DNA of 64,000 nt from a bacterium Scap17 (GTDB lineage: Bacteria > Pseudomonadota > Gammaproteobacteria > Pseudomonadales > Halomonadaceae). The notes below the pieces were generated by a model. That model was not told the DNA's origin, did no database searches, and was given only the letters and a program-made list of their open reading frames with translations. Every line of letters starts with the position of its first letter. Within the stretch, counting starts at the first letter, position 1. Position numbers and translations under genes: made by a program. Of the stretch, positions 1-8,807 are shown piece by piece. The stretch lies in contig VINJ01000001.1 of assembly GCA_013376735.1 (NCBI GenBank), positions 1,240,001 through 1,304,000 on the forward strand, read 5' to 3'.

Positions 1-1
1 G

Positions 2-61
2 GCCGGCCGGCAGGATGCCGATCACCCCTACACCATCACCCTGCGCCTGATCACCGTCTGA
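2..61 (+). CDS. 3' end of a phage-module gene (partial)
   Basis: An open frame runs in from the left edge and stops with TGA at 59-61, reading ...DHPYTITLRLITV. It precedes and is co-directional with the phage-like genes that follow, 29 bases before the next start. Only 19 residues are visible, so no function can be given. Confidence 0.45.
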   Translation, partial: AGRQDADHPYTITLRLITV

Positions 62-90
62 CACCCCATCACCTTGCTGGAGCCAGCCCA

Positions 91-3000
91 ATGGCCGACG
101 AAACAATCCATAGCGGCGACATCCGCATCCTGCAGTCCGAGCGCATGACCGACAACGCCGATGGCGGTGGCCGGCTGACTGGCCGCCCCGTGACCGATGG
201 CGCGAGCAATGACATCTTTGACGACATCTCTGATCTTGATCGCGCGGCGGGGCGCACCTCGCTGCGCAAGGTCGGGGCCGGTGTGCTGACCGATAACACC
301 GCCCAATATTTCGGCGCGCACGCGATCATTGACCAGGTGCCGGCTGATCCCAATGTCAGCGTCGTGATGTTCGATACCGGCTCGCCATCTGACGAGCGTG
401 CCGAATCCCGCGATTACGTCGAGAGCTATGTGACCGCCGGCGCGACCTCTCGCATGACGCTGCTGGGCGATCAGCTGGCCGGCCAGCGCAGCATCATCAC
501 GTTTCAGATGCCAGAGGCCACGCTGCCCGATCTGGGCGATGTGCTGGCGCTGATGACCGAGCAGGGCGATGCCGCCGGCGAGGTCCAATATGTGCGCATC
601 TCAGAGATCGACCACGAGATCCGCACGTTTGAATATGAGAACGGCAGCAACGTGCAGACGTTCGAGCGCCGCGTGCTGACGCTGGGCCTATCCACTGCGC
701 TGCGCCAGCGCGTCTATGGCGTGCAGCCCAAGCCTGGCACCCTCAACCCCGCTACCGTGATCCGCGAGGGGCAGAGCACCGATGCCGCCCGTTACTATGG
801 CGTGAGCACCCTGACCCAGCCGGCCACCTTCGGGGCCAATAGCGTCACCGTGGCCAGCACCTATGCGCCGCTTGTGCCGGCCACCACTACCGAGCAGGCG
901 GTGACCGATGTGCAGGTGGGCGGCACGGCCACCATCAGCGTCAGCAGCGGGGGCTCGACCTTCGAGGTGGCGCAGATCGCCAGCACCACCCAGATCGCTA
1001 TCGAGCTGAATAACCGCGGCTTCACCTATGTCAGCCGCCTGGACCCGCTGCCGGCACCTGGCAGCGTGGTGATCGCTTATCGCTCGCTGGGCAAGTGGTA
1101 TGAGCTGCGCGACGATGACGCCAATGGCGATCTGAGCGGCAGCGGTGCGGGGCGCGTGGACTACGCCACCGGATCTGTCAGCGTGACGCTGGGCGGCCTG
1201 CCGGATGTCGGCAGTTCGGTGCTGTTCAGCTGGGGCACGCCGGCCCACTATGAGGACCGCGCCGGGCAGGCCACCATCGACAAGCCGTGGATGACGTTCG
1301 TGCTCGATCACGCCGGCGTGATGCCTGGCAGCGTTACCGTGCGCTGGATCTCTGGCGGCAGCGAGAAGACGGCCACCGATGATGGCCTGGGGAGCCTCAG
1401 CGGCGCAGCCACCGGCCGCGTGGTCTATGGCTATGCCGACGGCAGTGGCGCGCCCCAGCCAGGCGAGGCGTATGTCGAGTTCAATGGCGATGCCTTCCCC
1501 GATGCCAGCACCCAGGTTGAGATCGAATATGACTACGGGGCCCCAAAAACCGAGCAATTTCTGCCGTCTGCCAACGGGGCCGGCCTGGTCAGCCTCAGCA
1601 TCAGTGATGCGCCGGTGCGTCCTGGTAGCGTGGCCATCACCTGGTCGGTGGTGCGCACCTGGTCGAGCAGCGAGAGCGAGTCGCGGACCAGCGCCCGCAC
1701 CGGCACCGTCGAATGGGTGGAGCAGAACGGGGGCGAGGCCGATGTCACCTACACCATCACCGACGATGGCCGTGGCGGCTTCAATGGTGGATGGGAGGGA
1801 AGCATCGACTACGCCACCGGCGCGGTGACCTTCGAGGTCGAGAAGGTCCGCGAGGTCAAAGAATGGGATGATGACCGCCCCCAGGGGCGTGACTGGGGCA
1901 GCAAAGAAAAGCGCGACGTTTTCGAGAATGGTTCGAGCGTCTGGCTGACCAGCCAGCTGGACAGCGCCGCCCCGACCACCCACACCATCACCCAGGATCT
2001 CGCCCCGCTCGATGTCGAGCTGATGCCCCTGCTGCAAGATAGCGTCGTGCCTGGCACGCTGTCTTTCATCTTCCGAGGCGATACGTTCATCGACCGTCAG
2101 GGCAGTCTCTATCGCAGCGTGACCAGCAACGGGGCCGGCGTTCTCGCGGGCACCATCGACTATGGCACCGGCGATGCCCGCATCACCGACTGGCCTAGCG
2201 GCACCAGCGCCACCATCACCGTCAAAACGCTGGTTTCCACCTTCGGCACTTGGACGCTCGATGAGGCGTTTTTCCGCACGCCAGGCTCGCCGCTGCAGGT
2301 GGGCGGCCTGCTGATCCAGGCCACGACGCTCGACGGCCGCTCGATCACCGGCCAGGCGGCACTCTCTGGCGAGATCGAGGGTGACGAGATGTCAGGCAGC
2401 GTGAGCTTCGAGACGGGGGTGGTGCGCGTGACCTTCGGCCAGCTGGTCAGCAATGACAGCCTGAGCGCTGCCGAGCGCGCCGAATCCTGGTATGACGCCA
2501 CCGCGGTGGATGACGCCGGCATGATCTGGCGGCCCACCGAGGTGATCCCGAGCACCGCGCGCTTCAATGCCGTCATTCTGACCACGCTGCCGCTCGAGGC
2601 TGAGCTGATCGGCATCGACCCCGTGCGCCTGCCCAGCGATGGCCGCGTGCCCATCTATCGCGCCGGCGGCGTGGTGGTGGTGCATCACACCGGCCGCGCC
2701 CCGTTCCCGCTGGGGATCGGTGGCGGCACCACGCTGGATGTCGGCCGCTCGCGGCTGGCCAGTCTGGTGGTGGAGGACGCCACCGGCGAGGAGGTGCCAG
2801 CCACCCAGTACAGTGCAGACCTCGACGCCGGCACCGTGCAGCTCGCGGCGCCTGACACGGCCACCCACCCCGAACCCTGGTACGCCCTGCACCGTGTCGA
2901 GGATATGCTGCTGGTGGGTGACGTGGATCTATCGGGGGCGCTGACGCTCAAGGGCAATTTGAGCCACGACTACCCCGCCGGCCATACGCTGGTCAGCGCC

Positions 3001-3468
3001 GCGATGGTGGCCGGCGATCTGCAAGCGCGCGTGTCTGACTTCTTCGATCTTTCGAGCTGGGATCGAGACTGGAGCAAAGACGACAACGATGGCGCAGATG
3101 GCACCCTGGCCGAGTACAACGTGACCACCTACCCGCCCATCATCACCAATCGCGGAGCCATCACTGAGGATTGGGCGCTGATCTTCACCAGCTCGAGCAC
3201 GTTCCGCATCATCGGCTGCACCGTGGGCGAGATCGGCGTGGGTAGCACCAATGAGGATACGTCGCCTACCAACCCGAATCAGGGCGTACCCTATTGGACG
3301 CTCAAGGCGGGCGGTTTCGGGGCCGGCTGGGTGAATGGCAACGTGATCCGCTTCTCGACCATCGGCGCGAGCTTCCCGATGTGGCTGGCGCGCGTGATCC
3401 TGCAGGGGCCGGCCAGCGGCCAGCAAGACAGCTTTAGGCTGCAGATCCGTGGCAACGCCAACGCCTGA
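91..3468 (+). CDS. Large phage structural-type protein with internal repeats
   Basis: A 1125-residue protein with no signal peptide or membrane segment. It contains a recurring module of roughly 80-120 residues: a strand of the type PGSV(T/A)(I/V)xW, then DDGxGxLSG, then G(R/T)(V/I)DYATGxVxVT. The module is visible near residues 345-375, 410-450, 505-590 and 655-700, which suggests tandem beta-rich domains such as those of phage tail or baseplate proteins. Five co-oriented genes follow tightly, and the GC-rich codon use matches them. I do not recognise a named family; phage or tail-like particle origin is inferred from context. Confidence 0.7.
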   Translation: MADETIHSGDIRILQSERMTDNADGGGRLTGRPVTDGASNDIFDDISDLDRAAGRTSLRKVGAGVLTDNTAQYFGAHAIIDQVPADPNVSVVMFDTGSPSDERAESRDYVESYVTAGATSRMTLLGDQLAGQRSIITFQMPEATLPDLGDVLALMTEQGDAAGEVQYVRISEIDHEIRTFEYENGSNVQTFERRVLTLGLSTALRQRVYGVQPKPGTLNPATVIREGQSTDAARYYGVSTLTQPATFGANSVTVASTYAPLVPATTTEQAVTDVQVGGTATISVSSGGSTFEVAQIASTTQIAIELNNRGFTYVSRLDPLPAPGSVVIAYRSLGKWYELRDDDANGDLSGSGAGRVDYATGSVSVTLGGLPDVGSSVLFSWGTPAHYEDRAGQATIDKPWMTFVLDHAGVMPGSVTVRWISGGSEKTATDDGLGSLSGAATGRVVYGYADGSGAPQPGEAYVEFNGDAFPDASTQVEIEYDYGAPKTEQFLPSANGAGLVSLSISDAPVRPGSVAITWSVVRTWSSSESESRTSARTGTVEWVEQNGGEADVTYTITDDGRGGFNGGWEGSIDYATGAVTFEVEKVREVKEWDDDRPQGRDWGSKEKRDVFENGSSVWLTSQLDSAAPTTHTITQDLAPLDVELMPLLQDSVVPGTLSFIFRGDTFIDRQGSLYRSVTSNGAGVLAGTIDYGTGDARITDWPSGTSATITVKTLVSTFGTWTLDEAFFRTPGSPLQVGGLLIQATTLDGRSITGQAALSGEIEGDEMSGSVSFETGVVRVTFGQLVSNDSLSAAERAESWYDATAVDDAGMIWRPTEVIPSTARFNAVILTTLPLEAELIGIDPVRLPSDGRVPIYRAGGVVVVHHTGRAPFPLGIGGGTTLDVGRSRLASLVVEDATGEEVPATQYSADLDAGTVQLAAPDTATHPEPWYALHRVEDMLLVGDVDLSGALTLKGNLSHDYPAGHTLVSAAMVAGDLQARVSDFFDLSSWDRDWSKDDNDGADGTLAEYNVTTYPPIITNRGAITEDWALIFTSSSTFRIIGCTVGEIGVGSTNEDTSPTNPNQGVPYWTLKAGGFGAGWVNGNVIRFSTIGASFPMWLARVILQGPASGQQDSFRLQIRGNANA

Positions 3469-3508
3469 CCGCAGACGGCAGGCGCAACCCTCTATCCCTA
3501 TCCCTCAA

Positions 3509-3538
3509 CCGCCCAGCCACTCGCTGGGCGGCCTTGTT
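3509..3538 (+). terminator. Hairpin between phage genes
   Basis: CCGCCCAGC (3509-3517) pairs with GCTGGGCGG (3523-3531), followed by CCTTGTTT. It lies 41 bases after one gene and 17 bases before the next start, so it would be an attenuating terminator inside the module rather than its end. Confidence 0.5.
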
Positions 3539-3554
3539 TCTGGAGACGTTCAAG

Positions 3555-4799
3555 ATGGCCGATTTTCCCGTGAAGTGGTTCAGCAGTGACATGGGCGGCA
3601 GCCCGAGCGGCAGTGATGAAGTCGGGGCGTTGATTGATCTGCTCAAGGCGTGCTTGATCACCGGATTCAATACCTCGCCGCTGACCTCGCTCGCCTTCGA
3701 TAGCAGCACCGGCCTGGTGACCGCTGAGATCGGCCAGGGGCATGGCTTCCTGAAACATCAGGTGATCAGCATCAGCGGTGCCGATCAGAATCAGTTCAAT
3801 GGCGAGTTTCGCATCACTGAGGTGGGCAGCACCTGGGCGATTTTTGCTCCCGATGCCGCGCCCATCTCGGCCACCGCCACTGGCGAGTTGATCGAGATCA
3901 AAGCCGCCCCGATTGGCGGGTGGGAGGTGGTGCTCGAGGATAGCGAGCGCTACCGCATCATGTTGCGCTCGACCAATCCGCGCAGTAATGGGCTGATGCT
4001 CCATATCCAGAACGATGACTGGAATGATGGCAGTTATGACAACTGGCAGTACGCTTCAAACACTGCCTATCCGCAGCGCGGGGCCAAAGTGAAAATTGTC
4101 ACCGAGCATACAGACATCGACACTTATCTCGCACTAGCTGAGGCTCGCTGGCCGATTGGCTGGGATTATGCGTCAGAGGGGCGAGAGTGGTTGCTGGTAG
4201 GGGATGATCGCCTGTTCTATTACACCAGCCGATATGCCCAGCAGAGCCAGCGCTCAACCGTCACTTTCGGGGAGTTCGATAGCGTTCTGCAGGGCGATGC
4301 CTTCGGCACCGTGCTGCAGGGGATACCCTATGGATCAGAGGCTGACTGGGCGGACAGCAACGACAACAACTATGCAGAGTTCGCCAAGTATGGCGTAACA
4401 GGCGAGCACTACCTGGCACGCCCTTATCATCAGATGCCCTCTGACGAGGAGACGCTCTGGTGCATGCGAGGTCTGGGGTTTGGGTCTGGTGTCATGTACC
4501 AATACCCGAATCCGGCTGACTACGGATTCTATGTGCATAGCGGCCCGACCATGGTGGAGGAGGTGACCGAGGGCGATGGCAACATTCTGCGTGGGTATCT
4601 GCCTGGCTTGGTCCAGCCGCTGCAGACGGCAGAGGCTTATCACAAAGCGATCCTCGATGATCTGCCAGGCTTGGTGGAAGTGCCGGTGATGCTCTGGCTG
4701 ACCGCTTATGATGATGAAGGGGGATATACCAATTACAAGGAGATAAACGGCTCAGGCTTGGTGGGGTGGCGCCTGGACAAGTGGAGGGCTAACCAATGA
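3555..4799 (+). CDS. Phage-module protein of unknown function
   Basis: 414 residues from the ATG at 3555, which has GGAGA nearby; a TTG at 3534 would overlap the preceding hairpin and is less likely. The sequence is acidic and aromatic-rich, without a signal peptide or membrane segments. Part of the middle of the gene (4080-4780) is less GC-rich than its neighbours. Its stop overlaps the next start (ATGA at 4796-4799), indicating translational coupling. It is probably a virion protein by position; I recognise no family. Confidence 0.7.
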   Translation: MADFPVKWFSSDMGGSPSGSDEVGALIDLLKACLITGFNTSPLTSLAFDSSTGLVTAEIGQGHGFLKHQVISISGADQNQFNGEFRITEVGSTWAIFAPDAAPISATATGELIEIKAAPIGGWEVVLEDSERYRIMLRSTNPRSNGLMLHIQNDDWNDGSYDNWQYASNTAYPQRGAKVKIVTEHTDIDTYLALAEARWPIGWDYASEGREWLLVGDDRLFYYTSRYAQQSQRSTVTFGEFDSVLQGDAFGTVLQGIPYGSEADWADSNDNNYAEFAKYGVTGEHYLARPYHQMPSDEETLWCMRGLGFGSGVMYQYPNPADYGFYVHSGPTMVEEVTEGDGNILRGYLPGLVQPLQTAEAYHKAILDDLPGLVEVPVMLWLTAYDDEGGYTNYKEINGSGLVGWRLDKWRANQ

Positions 4800-5278
4800 G
4801 CGATACGCTGGATGGTAACCCGATATTTGCCGTTCCATCGCCTGGCCGGCCAGTGGTCTATCGGGAGGGCGGCACGCTGGTGCCGTCCATCGACGCCATC
4901 GAGAACAAGATCACCGGCACTACCCAGCGGCGTCAAGCGACGCATGCGGCCACGTTCAGCCTCTTTGCCTTCGATCAGATGTATGGCTCCGGCTATAACG
5001 GCACAACAATAGGTACCCTGCGCGACAAGGCCCGTAAAGGCGTCATTGCCGGCACCGTGCTGGACATCCAGGCCCAGCCCGTCAGCCGCCGCGTTCGGGT
5101 GCATGACCGGATCACCGGCCGCATCGTTCGCGAGACGTGGAGCGGGCCCGATGGCAAATACCGTTTCACTGACCTCGACCCGCACCGCGCGTTCTACGTG
5201 ATGGCCTTCGATCACACCCTGCAGCAAAACGCTGTCGTTTCGGACAATGTGCATTCTGAGGTGGAGGACGCCCCGTGA
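4796..5278 (+). CDS. Phage-module protein with carboxypeptidase-regulatory-like fold
   Basis: 160 residues. The C-terminal half (about 82-150) reads as a carboxypeptidase-regulatory or transthyretin-like beta-sandwich: GTVLD..AQPVSRRVRVHDR, then GPDGKYRFTDLDP, then FYVMAFD. Such domains are common as attachment or decoration domains in tail proteins. It is coupled at both ends (4-base overlaps), so it sits in an operon with the genes on either side. The exact role is not known. Confidence 0.7.
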   Translation: MSDTLDGNPIFAVPSPGRPVVYREGGTLVPSIDAIENKITGTTQRRQATHAATFSLFAFDQMYGSGYNGTTIGTLRDKARKGVIAGTVLDIQAQPVSRRVRVHDRITGRIVRETWSGPDGKYRFTDLDPHRAFYVMAFDHTLQQNAVVSDNVHSEVEDAP

Positions 5279-5676
5279 TCAGCTTCTCGACAAGCGTGAA
5301 AGATGCGCGCCTGGCGGCCATCGCCGGCGCGATTGATGCCGGCGATTCGCCGGCGTCGTTCGTCGTGTACTCCGGCACCCGACCATCGCCTGGGGCTGCC
5401 GTCACCGATCAGGTGGTGCTGGCCACGCTGGAGGTGCCCCAGCCATTCGCCGCGGATCTCTCTGGTGGCGTCCTGACGGGGGCAGCCTTTGAGGAGGTGA
5501 TGGCCGATGCCGATGGTGAAGCCACCTGGGCGCGCCTGGTCGATGGCGCGGGTGCGTGGGTGATGGATCTGGATGTCGGCATCGAGGGATCAGGCGCTGA
5601 CGTGACCATCAGCTCGACAACGATTTATCGCGGGATACTGACGCGGATCAGCCGCATGGTATTCGCTGAGGGCTAG
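5275..5676 (+). CDS. Small phage-module protein
   Basis: 133 residues, starting at GTG 5275, which overlaps the upstream stop. It has an alanine/valine/aspartate-rich composition without membrane segments. Position between two structural-type genes suggests a tail-associated protein. No family recognised. Confidence 0.65.
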   Translation: MISFSTSVKDARLAAIAGAIDAGDSPASFVVYSGTRPSPGAAVTDQVVLATLEVPQPFAADLSGGVLTGAAFEEVMADADGEATWARLVDGAGAWVMDLDVGIEGSGADVTISSTTIYRGILTRISRMVFAEG

Positions 5677-5684
5677 GGGGCACC

Positions 5685-7769
5685 GTGAGAGAGATCAGGC
5701 TGCAGTTTGTCCAAGGGCTAGCGCCCTGGAGCGCGCGCGCCCTCGAGCTGCGCCTGGGTGGTGATCCTGGTTTGCTGCTGCTGTTCGCCGGTGACTATAC
5801 GCCGCCGGCGGGCGGGCATGTGGTGCTGGGCTTCGGCGGTGCCACTGAGGCGGTGGAGCTGCCACGCGAGCTGGTGCTCGATGCCCAGCTGACGCCGCCA
5901 TCCCTCGATGCTCGACTCGCCCAGGGTGGAGCCATCGAGATCGCGGCCAGTCTGGTGATGCCGGCCGCCACTGTGCGGGCGCAGCTCGAGCTGATCCAGT
6001 CGCTCAGCATGGAGGTGGCCTCGCCGCCGGTGACGGCAGAGATCCGCGTCGAGCAGGGTGTCAGCCTTTCGCTGGTGGCCACGCTGGGCGCGCCGGCCGT
6101 GGTCGATGTCGCGCTGACCCGAGACATAAACGTGTTTCGTGGTCCTGCCGACAATGCCGCCTCGCGCTTCGAGAACGCGGACCCGCTCGAGGCCCAGGGC
6201 GGCACCCGCTGGGAGCCGCCGGCTAGCCCCTATGGTGCCACCGCGTCAGCCTTCGAGCAGGGCGCATCGCTTGCGGCCAGCCAGGGCGGCCAGTGGTCGG
6301 CACGGCCCCGCACCGATGGCATCAATGGCTCGCGCTGGGAGCAGGCCGAGCGCATCCTGGGCACCCTCAGTGGCAGCCAATGGCTGCAGCTGCCGCACGT
6401 CCGCCGCGCCTCGCGGCCGGTATGGGAGCAGGGGCAGGGCATTGCGGCTGCTCGCTCGAGCGGCTACCAGCACCCACCCCGCAATGATGCCCGCCGGCGA
6501 TCGCGCTATGAGGAGGCCCGCACCCTCGAGCCGGTGACGATGGATGTGCCCTATCAGCAAGGGCGCACCACTGGCGACGATTGGCGCGTGCCCTGGGAGC
6601 AGGCCCGCCGGCCACCGCCTGGCATCGACCTGCCGCCAGATCCGCCTGAGCCGCCGGTGCTCGAGCCGGTGGAGGGCAGCACCACCCTACAATTCTGCCA
6701 CGCCACGCCGAGCGCCCCGTGGGTGCTGCAGTTCGGTCTGACGTGTGAGATACCCACCCCGACCATTCCCGTCAAAAGGCTCTATATCGTGCAAAACTCC
6801 GCGCGCCTGGTGCGCCTCTCCGATGGCCTGGAGCTGCCGGCCACCCAGATGACGCTCAGCATCGACGCTGACAGCTGGGCATGGTCATTCTCTGCCGGCC
6901 TGGCAGGGCGTGACGCTCAAGCGCTGGTGACCGGCACCGATGGCCAGCCGGTAGAGGTGATGGCCGAGATCAATGGCGAGCAGTGGCGGTGCCTGGTGGA
7001 TGGCTGGCGACGCTCTGAGAGCTGGCAAAGCCATAGCGTGACCATCAGCGGCCGCTCGCTTGCGGCGTACCTGGGCGCGCCCTACGCCACCGCGCGCAGC
7101 TACACCGAGGACAGCCAGGCCACTGCCTCGCAGCTCGCCCGTGCTGAGATGCCAGAGGGCTGGTCACTGGATTGGCGCATGACTGACTGGGTGGTGCCCG
7201 CCGGCGCGTGGAGCTATGACAGCCTCGCGCCCATCGACGCCATCTCGCGGATCGCCCAGGCGGCCGGCGGCTATGTGCAGGCCCACCAGCGGGATCAGAC
7301 CATCATCGTCGCGCCACACTTCGAGGCAGCGCCCTGGCGCTGGGCTGAGAGCGAGGTCGATCTGGCGGTGCCCCGTGACATCATCACCCAGCTGGGCAGC
7401 GATCAGCAGCCAGGTGATGCCCGCAATGCCGTCTGGCTGCATGGCGACACCGGCGGCATCCAGGCCCAGATCATCCGGCAGGGCACCGCAGGCGATCAGC
7501 TGGCACCCACCGTGGTGGATGCCCTGATCACCGATCAGGCACCGGCCCAGTCGCGCGGGATCGCTGAGCTGGCCGCTACCCTACGCCAGAGCACCGAGAG
7601 CCTGCAGATGCCCCTGGCGGCCTCTCTGGGCGGCCTGCTGTTGCCTGGCATGATGATCGAGTGCGATGGCTGGCGTGGTGTCTCGCGGGGCGTGAGCGTC
7701 AGCGCCAGCCTGCAGGGGCGTGCCCTGAGCGTGCGCCAGTCTATCGAGCTGCAGAGATTCCATCTGTGA
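5685..7769 (+). CDS. Phage tail-hub-like protein (uncertain)
   Basis: 694 residues from a GTG start. The middle (about 155-310) is a linker-like region with repeated RWExA/SxWEQ motifs and a proline-rich stretch. The last 330 residues (YIVQNSARLVRL..., then TISGRSLAAYLG..., then SLAPIDAISRIAQAAGGYVQ) resemble the barrel-rich hub proteins at the tail tip, an inference from motif style only. Bases 7653-7724, near the 3' end, are almost exactly repeated at 8641-8712. Confidence 0.65.
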   Translation: MREIRLQFVQGLAPWSARALELRLGGDPGLLLLFAGDYTPPAGGHVVLGFGGATEAVELPRELVLDAQLTPPSLDARLAQGGAIEIAASLVMPAATVRAQLELIQSLSMEVASPPVTAEIRVEQGVSLSLVATLGAPAVVDVALTRDINVFRGPADNAASRFENADPLEAQGGTRWEPPASPYGATASAFEQGASLAASQGGQWSARPRTDGINGSRWEQAERILGTLSGSQWLQLPHVRRASRPVWEQGQGIAAARSSGYQHPPRNDARRRSRYEEARTLEPVTMDVPYQQGRTTGDDWRVPWEQARRPPPGIDLPPDPPEPPVLEPVEGSTTLQFCHATPSAPWVLQFGLTCEIPTPTIPVKRLYIVQNSARLVRLSDGLELPATQMTLSIDADSWAWSFSAGLAGRDAQALVTGTDGQPVEVMAEINGEQWRCLVDGWRRSESWQSHSVTISGRSLAAYLGAPYATARSYTEDSQATASQLARAEMPEGWSLDWRMTDWVVPAGAWSYDSLAPIDAISRIAQAAGGYVQAHQRDQTIIVAPHFEAAPWRWAESEVDLAVPRDIITQLGSDQQPGDARNAVWLHGDTGGIQAQIIRQGTAGDQLAPTVVDALITDQAPAQSRGIAELAATLRQSTESLQMPLAASLGGLLLPGMMIECDGWRGVSRGVSVSASLQGRALSVRQSIELQRFHL

Positions 7770-7811
7770 TGGCGTCGTGTGGTATCAGTTCAAGCAAAGG
7801 AGGGGGATAGC

Positions 7812-8033
7812 ATGGCCAATCCATATCGCCGCCTGCTGGCGTTGCTGCCGACCACGCCGCGCCAGGTAGGCGAGGTGATCAGCGTCAGCGGCTCGCGCGT
7901 TCGCGTGGATCTGGTAGGGGGTGGGGTGCGCACCTGCCAGGGCGATGCCCAGGTGGGTGGCATGGTCTACGTGGAGGGTGGCCAGATCACTGGCGTGGCT
8001 CCGAGCCTGCCGGTGGTGATGATTGAAGTTTAA
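7812..8033 (+). CDS. Small last gene of the phage module
   Basis: 73 residues from ATG 7812, preceded by AAAGGAGGGGG; this strong ribosome site decides the start over the GTG at 7779. Sequence RQVGEVISVSGSRVRVDLVGGG..., then GGMVYVEGGQITG, looks like a small beta-barrel, as in tail or baseplate gene products of OB or SH3 type. A diverged second copy lies at about 11130-11315. It marks the change from GC-rich phage DNA to AT-rich cargo. Confidence 0.65.
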   Translation: MANPYRRLLALLPTTPRQVGEVISVSGSRVRVDLVGGGVRTCQGDAQVGGMVYVEGGQITGVAPSLPVVMIEV

Positions 8034-8102
8034 GTAATATTGTTGTATTAGTATCTGCCGAAATAATAAATGTCATCTTCATAAAGGATTTGGAGAGAGA
8101 AT

Positions 8103-8516
8103 ATGCAAGGGACTGTTAAGTGGTTTAGCGACGATAAGGGGTTCGGGTTCATTACTTCTGCCGATGATCAAGATTATTATTTTAATGTTCAAGGTGTAAA
8201 GGGTAGTGAATTACCATCGACGGGAGATGTTGTTGAATTTGATTCCTTTAAGGGACACAAGGGTCCTAGAGCTAAGAATGTTGTTATTAAAGAAAAGCCG
8301 CGATTAAACAAGGAAGGTAGAGACGATAGAGTCACTTGCGGTAATTGTAGAAGGAAGGTGGTTCCTCGTTTAATTGTTTACAATGGAGAACCATCAAAAT
8401 CAGTATGTCCGTTTTGTGCAGCCTTAATCTCTGATTTTAGTACAGGAGGGGGGAAGGTGATTGTATGCGTTATTGGATTTTTAATCGTTATGTTTATAAT
8501 TGCTGGTAATATGTAG
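8103..8516 (+). CDS. Cold-shock domain protein with zinc ribbon and C-terminal membrane helix
   Basis: 137 residues. Residues 1-65 are a cold-shock domain with both RNA-binding signatures visible (KWFSDDKGFGFI and DYYFNV). A four-cysteine zinc-ribbon pattern follows (CGNC near 80, CPFC near 104), then a hydrophobic helix of about 20 residues (KVIVCVIGFLIVMFIIAG) at the C-terminus. It is AT-rich, unlike the phage genes just upstream, so it is likely recent cargo. The combination suggests a membrane-tethered nucleic-acid binder; no function is established. Confidence 0.8.
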   Translation: MQGTVKWFSDDKGFGFITSADDQDYYFNVQGVKGSELPSTGDVVEFDSFKGHKGPRAKNVVIKEKPRLNKEGRDDRVTCGNCRRKVVPRLIVYNGEPSKSVCPFCAALISDFSTGGGKVIVCVIGFLIVMFIIAGNM

Positions 8517-8540
8517 TATTATTAATTGGTTATTGATTAA

Positions 8541-8584
8541 ATGGCTGCTTACGTCAGAATAATATTACTGACATAAGCAGCCAT
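8541..8584 (+). terminator. Long hairpin after the cold-shock gene
   Basis: ATGGCTGCTTA..GTCAG pairs with CTGAC..TAAGCAGCCAT around an AATAATATTA loop, starting 25 bases after the stop codon. There is no T-run, so it may be a stability element rather than a canonical terminator. Confidence 0.55.
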
Positions 8585-8640
8585 TGAGAGTATCGAAAAA
8601 CCACTCAATTTTTCTGAGCGGTATGGTACTGACTAGCATA

Positions 8641-8799
8641 ATGATCGAGTGCGATGGCTGGCGTGGTGTCTCGCGTGGCGTGAGCGTCAGCGCCAGCCTG
8701 CAGGGGTGCCTTTCGCGTGCGCCATTATATCGAGCTGTAAAGGTTCTATCTATAGATCTCCCTACGATTTATTGTTTTACGGACAAAGATTACAAGTAA
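8641..8799 (+). pseudogene. Duplicated 3' end of the tail-hub-like gene
   Basis: Bases 8641-8712 repeat 7653-7724 almost exactly (MIECDGWRGVSRGVSVSASLQG). The homology then decays: RALSVRQSIELQRFHL in the parent corresponds to altered residues here. There is no ribosome site or N-terminal domain. It is a relic of recombination at the end of the phage module and marks one side of the KAP NTPase cargo. Confidence 0.75.
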
Positions 8800-8807
8800 T
8801 TGTGATT

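Noticed and set aside
688-2037. A 449-codon minus-strand frame in the phage module
   Set aside because: His/Ala/Gly-rich shadow of the 1125-residue protein.
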